Origin: Candidatus Nitrosopolaris wilkensis
GTDB taxonomy: Archaea; Thermoproteota; Nitrososphaeria; Nitrososphaerales; Nitrososphaeraceae
Assembly: GCA_003176995.1 (NCBI GenBank)
Contig: QHBN01000240.1
Location: 1 to 36,870 of the forward strand
Direction: 5' to 3'
DNA length: 36,870 bases
Each line of letters begins with the position of its first letter. The stretch's first letter is position 1. Below are positions 32,775 through 36,870 of the stretch, in pieces. A program made the position numbers and the translations under genes. Under the pieces are notes generated by a model. It was not told where the DNA came from. It was given only the letters and a program-made list of their open reading frames with translations, and made no database searches.

Positions 32775-33371
32775 CTAGTTAGTGAAAAATATATGAATAT
32801 GAGTTGCTAGGCCATTCGCATTGTGAGTTATAGGAATGCAACTATGAACTGGGGTTATCAAGTTTATATCTCCCTCGCAATGGGCAAGGTGGGCGGGATT
32901 GGCCTTATTATCAAGAATAACTTGTCGTAACAAGAGTTTATAGGTTATGACTCCCAGATTGCCTACTTTGACATCCACTTCTTTCCCATTGTTATGTGAT
33001 GCATGAGGAGTCTGCCAAAGAACATTGCAATTAGCGTTACAAGTGGACGAAGGTCCGATATCGTTTAATCCACCCCAAGGCAAACTCATGGCTGTTATTA
33101 TCATGGTTTTGCATGGATTCGCCACACTGCAGGAATTTGGTGGAAGTACAACTGGTATTTGACTTACACTGGGAAAATCGAGGGTACTATTGCAATTAGT
33201 ACTAGGTAGATGTGGAGCTCTACAATCTATTTGTCTTTGTGAAAATTCATTTGCTATATCGATAATTGCGGCTTTAGTTGCGGAAGTACCATAAAACAAA
33301 CAACCATGATTCGATTGTGCTTCAAAAGAGAATGTTCCTCCACCTCCGGGACACACAGCAGAACCCGGCAT
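32775..33371 (-). CDS. Extracellular M15/MepA-like metallopeptidase domain, 3' part of a broken gene
   Basis: 198 residues from ATG 33371, but the same frame is open further upstream to about 33520 (QKGNAQYFISGKDEIHATLD, then TITTKVDKLEQ), so this ATG is internal. The metal-site pattern of the D-Ala-D-Ala peptidase/MepA fold is present: H126 and D133 in SHNNGKEVDVKV and the closing H-x-H (H191, H193) in LATHIHIFF, with SLPWGGLNDIGPS before it. Eight or more cysteines fit an exported protein. It continues the secreted PKD gene 33619-34563 after two frameshifts. Because archaea lack murein, the target may be bacterial peptidoglycan or another polymer (inference). Confidence 0.6.
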   Translation of the reverse strand: MPGSAVCPGGGGTFSFEAQSNHGCLFYGTSATKAAIIDIANEFSQRQIDCRAPHLPSTNCNSTLDFPSVSQIPVVLPPNSCSVANPCKTMIITAMSLPWGGLNDIGPSSTCNANCNVLWQTPHASHNNGKEVDVKVGNLGVITYKLLLRQVILDNKANPAHLAHCEGDINLITPVHSCIPITHNANGLATHIHIFFTN

Positions 33372-33618
33372 CTGTTCTAATTTATCTACTTTTGTTGTTA
33401 TTGTTATCGAACTCTCATCAGTGACGGAGCTATCGCCATCCAGTGTGGCATGTATCTCGTCTTTACCAGATATGAAATACTGAGCATTACCTTTTTGGTA
33501 ATAAGGAGAAGTATATTGGATCCATTTGCAGATGATTGAGCATTCGCCTTCGTGTTTGAAAGGTTGTGAGGGAGTGAAGTCGTATTATTATTGTTTGACT
33601 GCGGACGCACAACTGGTG

Positions 33619-34563
33619 TCAGTGCATTTGGAGAAGGGGATCCTGTAGAGCTTTTATTATTTGGTTGGGAGTCGTTGGCACTTGTACACTATTATTTGGA
33701 ACAGTTTGAAGTCTCTGCAATGTATTATTTTGTTTTGCTCCAGTAGTCGGGGCAGCAGGGTTTGGAGGTGCAGAAGTGACAACCTTATTACCAGTTACCT
33801 GAGGAACTTGTTGTCGTTGCTGTATCGGCTGCTTGAATTGTGAAAATGGATATTGTTGGACTAATGGTCCCTGGGGCGGTTGCCCAGCATTAGGAGATGA
33901 GGCACTGAAAGGAATAGTCGGACGCAGGTAATGAAATTGAGGATTATAGGAAACAGTAACACTTGTGCTGGAAGGATTAGTGCCCGTCAAACCATAGCTA
34001 TCTGATACTGATAAACTAAATGTCAGAACGGCAGGAGCTGTTCCAATTGGTAGTTGTGGGGCAATAAATGTAGGATTCGCAGTATTGCTTGCAAATAAAC
34101 TGACAGGTATTCCAGAAGTCTGCATCCACCTATAAAATGCTATACTACCCCCAGGATTTGCATCATGACTTTTAGAACCATCAAGCATAACTCTACTGCC
34201 TTCGGACACTACTAGATTCGAACCAGCCTCAGCTATCGGAGGATTTCTTCCTCCCTGTTGATTTGGATTTAAAGCTGGAGAGAAAAGAGGATTATTGCCA
34301 GGAACCTGGTTAGGAATGGCATCGGCGGTACCTGGTTGAATCGGGCTTTGTCTGGTAGGGCTAGCAGAACCCACTAGATTATTGTTTCCAGTTGTCGACG
34401 TAGGATTAGGCGTTGTTGTCCTGGTTGTTAGTAGCGATGATTTTGGCAAACTGCTAATGCTGTTCTGCGCTTTTGCGTTAGATAACAACAAGCCTGCGGG
34501 TGCAGAAAATATCAAGCTTAGGACTAGTGTTAGGCATATTGCTACAGAAAATAGTTTTTTCAT
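33619..34563 (-). CDS. Exported protein with PKD domain, 5' part of the same broken gene
   Basis: The open piece encodes 314 residues from ATG 34563 (MKKLFSVAICLTLVLSLIFS), a signal peptide with cleavage after AKAQ. A Pro/Asn/Gln linker precedes one PKD/Ig-like domain at about 108-207 (PPIAEAGSNLVVSEGSRVML; DGSKSHD; TFSLSVSDSYG), then a Pro/Gln-rich stalk. It ends IIKALQDPLLQMH, while a neighbouring frame continues the low-complexity stalk (NNKSSTGSPSPNALTPVVRP, about 33660-33510) into the peptidase frame. PKD domains usually serve surface binding. Together with 32775-33371 the intact protein would have roughly 595 residues. Confidence 0.68.
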   Translation of the reverse strand: MKKLFSVAICLTLVLSLIFSAPAGLLLSNAKAQNSISSLPKSSLLTTRTTTPNPTSTTGNNNLVGSASPTRQSPIQPGTADAIPNQVPGNNPLFSPALNPNQQGGRNPPIAEAGSNLVVSEGSRVMLDGSKSHDANPGGSIAFYRWMQTSGIPVSLFASNTANPTFIAPQLPIGTAPAVLTFSLSVSDSYGLTGTNPSSTSVTVSYNPQFHYLRPTIPFSASSPNAGQPPQGPLVQQYPFSQFKQPIQQRQQVPQVTGNKVVTSAPPNPAAPTTGAKQNNTLQRLQTVPNNSVQVPTTPNQIIKALQDPLLQMH

Positions 34564-34785
34564 CAGTATCACATATTTAGGATAACCCTGAGGAGTTCAA
34601 ACGGCAGAGAGGAGAACAATGATTGATTTGCCCTGAATCGGAGATACACTAAACTTGTGAATAATACCACATATATAAATATCACTCACTGCAAGGAAGT
34701 AACATTATTGTCTTCATTTGCGAATTCTATCGGGTGTGTGACTATCTTTCTCCTCTATCTAATCTAACACTGCCCCTTCAAGTTA

Positions 34786-35102
34786 CTACCTACCAAACTT
34801 TTCATTATATTCCACAATAAAGTCTGCACTGTTAGTAATCGTAAGATAAATGTAGGCTATACCTTGGTCTAGTAGTGAAATGTTTTCATTTCTCTTATAT
34901 TCAATTATGACGAAACTTTTAGAATCAGTATCAAAGGCAAGTGTATCTATGCGTAAATCTTGTAATTGAAATTCCGAAGTTACGAGATCAAAACCAAAAA
35001 TTTCTTGTAAGTTATTCTCTACTAACGATTGTATATCTGTTTCAAGTAAGAATTGTTCTTCGTTAATTTCGGATTTGATGATTTAGTATCGAATATTCTC
35101 AT
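34786..35102 (-). pseudogene. Remnant of a DUF5655-associated PD-(D/E)XK nuclease
   Basis: ATG at 35102 gives MRIFDTKSS; a one-base shift leads into SEINEEQFLLETDIQSLVEN, NLQEIFGFDLVTSEFQLQDL, RIDTLAFDTDSKSFVIIEYK and ends YNEKFGR at TAG 34788-34786. The catalytic pattern D (RIDTLAFD) ... E-x-K (IIEYKR) is intact, and the whole matches the N-terminal nuclease domain of proteins that carry DUF5655 at their C-terminus. The normal continuation (a second nuclease half and DUF5655, about 150-200 more residues) is absent, and no start codon opens the main frame. It is invisible to a simple ORF search. The rest of 34573-35460 carries a TATA-like TTTATATA near 34675 and the micro-protein at 35193. 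Confidence 0.62.
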
Positions 35103-35192
35103 ATGTCATTCAAACCGACCTGTTCAATTTAGCCAGAAACCGACTAAATTTATTATTTGCCGTAAATATGGTGAAAATAAAATATGCAATAG

Positions 35193-35297
35193 TCATTTAC
35201 AATAGCACCTATCACAAAGAACCAAGCCTTGTGCTAATCTGTTGTGATTCTTTCCTTGAGGTATATCTTCTTTACAAATATTACAGATATCATCCAT
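35193..35297 (-). CDS. Zinc-knuckle micro-protein (34 residues)
   Basis: MDDICNICKEDIPQGKNHNR followed by LAQGLVLCDRCYCK: two Cys pairs (C-x2-C and C-x2-C) 20 residues apart, a minimal zinc ribbon. Similar 35-60 residue zinc proteins are frequent in thaumarchaea. Short length limits confidence. Confidence 0.5.
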   Translation of the reverse strand: MDDICNICKEDIPQGKNHNRLAQGLVLCDRCYCK

Positions 35298-35460
35298 CTT
35301 TGTTTATTATTCATAATCACATTATGTAACTGAATCTAAATAAATTCGATGATAATCTATGAGTGACTTGATAGCATAAAACCAACCAACTTACTAAGAA
35401 ATGACTACCATACTTAATTATCCCATTACATACAACCACTAATAGGTGAATAGATGAAAA

Positions 35461-35832
35461 ATGGAGAATCAAGTTAACCATGAAAACGATGATTCCTGCG
35501 GATGCTCAAGTCATCCAGGATCTGGAACGAGTGGCTGTTCAGAATGTGGACCCATGCACGGGAGTGGCAAAATGGAATCTATGGACCCATTCGAGATGGT
35601 GATGGCGATGTGGCACAAAGCATCCTTTGCAGCATACTCAGAGTTGATGATAGAGAAACTAAAGAAAAGGATAGAAGCGGCGAATGGTCCTGTTATGGAC
35701 AAAGTGGCTGATGCATTAACGGAAAGCATGGGTAAAGAGTGGCAGGCTATGATACAAAAATCCTCCGCTAAGAAAGAATTACACGAAAAATTGGCAAAAA
35801 TATTTAGTGAAGCAACTCAAAAACAAAAGTAG
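35461..35832 (+). CDS. Cys-rich N-terminus small helical protein, unknown function
   Basis: 123 residues. The first 30 carry a Cys cluster (CGCSSHPGSGTSGCSECGP) fit for metal binding; the rest is helical: PFEMVMAMWHKASFAAYSEL, then KLKKRIEAANGPVMDKVADA and a Lys-rich end. No membrane segment. The pattern looks conserved, but I do not know a named family. Monocistronic. Confidence 0.65.
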   Translation: MENQVNHENDDSCGCSSHPGSGTSGCSECGPMHGSGKMESMDPFEMVMAMWHKASFAAYSELMIEKLKKRIEAANGPVMDKVADALTESMGKEWQAMIQKSSAKKELHEKLAKIFSEATQKQK

Positions 35833-36259
35833 AATATCCTATGTGGTCATAAACTGGCAACAGGAGACGATATCCTTTCCTCCTTTTTTGACAAAAGAAA
35901 TAACTCATCATGAACGTTGCTCTTCAGACCAACCTAATTAATCTATTTAGATAATCATCGCTATTTTTATATAATCTGAACCCTAAAGATACATCGTCTT
36001 TGAAAGGACTTCCAAGAATAAAGCGAAAATCTCTAGGGTTCTAGAGTACCTTATGCCCAACTTGGATTAAAAAGTTTACAATCTGAAATTATCTGGCTTT
36101 TTGACTTATGGCCAACTTCGAGCGCTATTTCAAGTATTGAACCACAGTCAATGTCCATTGATTATGTTGGTTGCTCCATGACCTTACTCGCAATAGCAAT
36201 TAGCCAGGGAGGCCTTTAGACTTAGGATTATACCAAAAAAATACAGATGAAAATGATAC
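35833..36259. other. 427-base gap between the Cys-rich protein and superoxide dismutase
   Basis: Contains only the transporter remnant at 36037-36219 and T-rich stretches (for example CCTCCTTTTTT near 35880) that may end the upstream transcript. Confidence 0.35.
36037..36219 (+). pseudogene. C-terminal remnant of an EamA/DMT-type transporter
   Basis: A start-less plus-strand frame between two stops reads PYAQLGLKSLQSEIIWLFDL, WPTSSAISSIEPQSMSIDYV and GCSMTLLAIAISQGGL. The order (polar loop, membrane helix ending before a Pro, short loop, then a DYVGCxxTLxAIAISQ helix) matches the last two membrane segments of EamA permeases. About 60 of some 300 codons remain. No other part of the gene is recognisable nearby. 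Confidence 0.4.
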
Positions 36260-36870
36260 TTAATCCAATAGACGCTTCAGAATATTTAGTAAGTGCAGCT
36301 TGTCGAATCGCTTCGCCACATCATCCCAGTTTACCACATTCCACCATGCATTAACATAGCTTGCCTTGTCATTTTTGTACTGGAGATAGTATGCGTGTTC
36401 CCACACGTCGCAAACTAGTAATGGAATAGATGCTGGACCGAGTAGTAAGTTGTGCTTCTCTGCACCGAATGTCAATAATTGACCTGAGAGCGGATCGTAT
36501 GCAAGGATGCCCCAGCCAATGCCTTCCACGGTCTTGGCAGCCTCTGTAAATTGAACCTTGAAACCATCGTAACCGCCGAAATCTTCATTAATCTTGTCAG
36601 CTATAGCGCCGCCAGGTTTTCCGCCACCGCCTGATTTCATGTTAGGCCAGAATATAGAATGTAGCGTGTGACCCGCATAGTGGAAGGATAGGTCTCTCTC
36701 AATAGCTTTAATATCTATACCTTGAAAATTGTTCTTCCTTCCATTTTCTAATTTTTCAAGTGCTGCGTTGGCGCCGTTTACATAGGCAAGATGGTGCTTA
36801 TCATGGTGTAGATTCATAATCTCTTGTGATATATGCGGTTCTAGTGCATCTAGCTTGTAGCACAATAGAT
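36260..36870 (-). CDS. sod: Iron/manganese superoxide dismutase, start beyond the window
   Basis: The enzyme converts superoxide to oxygen and hydrogen peroxide. The visible 203 codons cover nearly the whole protein, from YKLDALEPHISQEIMNLHHD to the C-terminal helices. Metal ligands are in place: His in NLHHDKHHLAYVNGAN, His in HYAGHTLHSIFWPNM, and Asp and His in LLVCDVWEHAYYLQYKND. The N-terminal few residues (usually about ten before YKLDALEP) lie past base 36870; the TTG at 36865 is not the true start. Fe versus Mn cannot be decided with certainty. Important for an aerobic ammonia oxidiser. Confidence 0.94.
   Translation of the reverse strand, partial: LLCYKLDALEPHISQEIMNLHHDKHHLAYVNGANAALEKLENGRKNNFQGIDIKAIERDLSFHYAGHTLHSIFWPNMKSGGGGKPGGAIADKINEDFGGYDGFKVQFTEAAKTVEGIGWGILAYDPLSGQLLTFGAEKHNLLLGPASIPLLVCDVWEHAYYLQYKNDKASYVNAWWNVVNWDDVAKRFDKLHLLNILKRLLD

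Overview
The window looks like a chromosomal segment of an ammonia-oxidising thaumarchaeon (Nitrososphaeria; the low GC, secreted Asn/Ser/Thr-rich proteins and gene repertoire suggest the Nitrososphaera/Nitrosocosmicus side, an inference). Supporting evidence: an archaeal FEN-1 ending in a PCNA-binding box, a fragment of the archaeal clamp-loader small subunit RfcS, small C2H2 and zinc-ribbon proteins, PRC-barrel proteins, and TATA boxes lying 20-40 bases upstream of start codons (near-leaderless transcription, including TTG and GTG starts). I see no tRNA, rRNA, CRISPR array or insertion sequence.

Layout. Bases 1-9740: ferredoxin, acyl-CoA dehydrogenase, secreted proteins, a cation diffusion facilitator and a tiny overlapping two-gene operon (antitoxin-like plus DUF2080-like). 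Bases 9741-20550: PRC-barrel cluster, family 1 glycosidase, C2H2 zinc finger, FEN-1, NAD-dependent formate dehydrogenase and a GNAT acetyltransferase. Bases 20600-25200: a Cas3-like helicase remnant, a secreted protein, a broken short-chain dehydrogenase and a winged-helix regulator. Bases 25768-32703: a decayed integrative or proviral island with a tyrosine recombinase abutting a 5' fragment of rfcS, a probable ribbon-helix-helix regulator behind three GGTACC palindromes, a helicase C-terminal remnant, a terminase-like C-terminal remnant and many tiny Cys-pair proteins. Bases 32775-36870: a secreted PKD plus metallopeptidase gene broken by frameshifts, a nuclease remnant, a Cys-rich small protein, a transporter remnant and superoxide dismutase running off the right edge.

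The most striking feature is how many recognisable genes are interrupted: about fifteen, several of them hidden in stretches that look intergenic because no single frame stays open. Some breaks are single-base indels that could be sequencing errors (for example an A7 run in formate dehydrogenase). Others are in-frame nonsense codons in otherwise intact frames (PsbP-like, short-chain dehydrogenase, winged-helix, secreted Asn/His-rich protein), which indel errors cannot explain. The same stop codon replaces different residues in different genes, so this is not a changed genetic code. The simplest reading is a chromosomal region with active gene decay around mobile-element insertions, possibly on top of some assembly indels.
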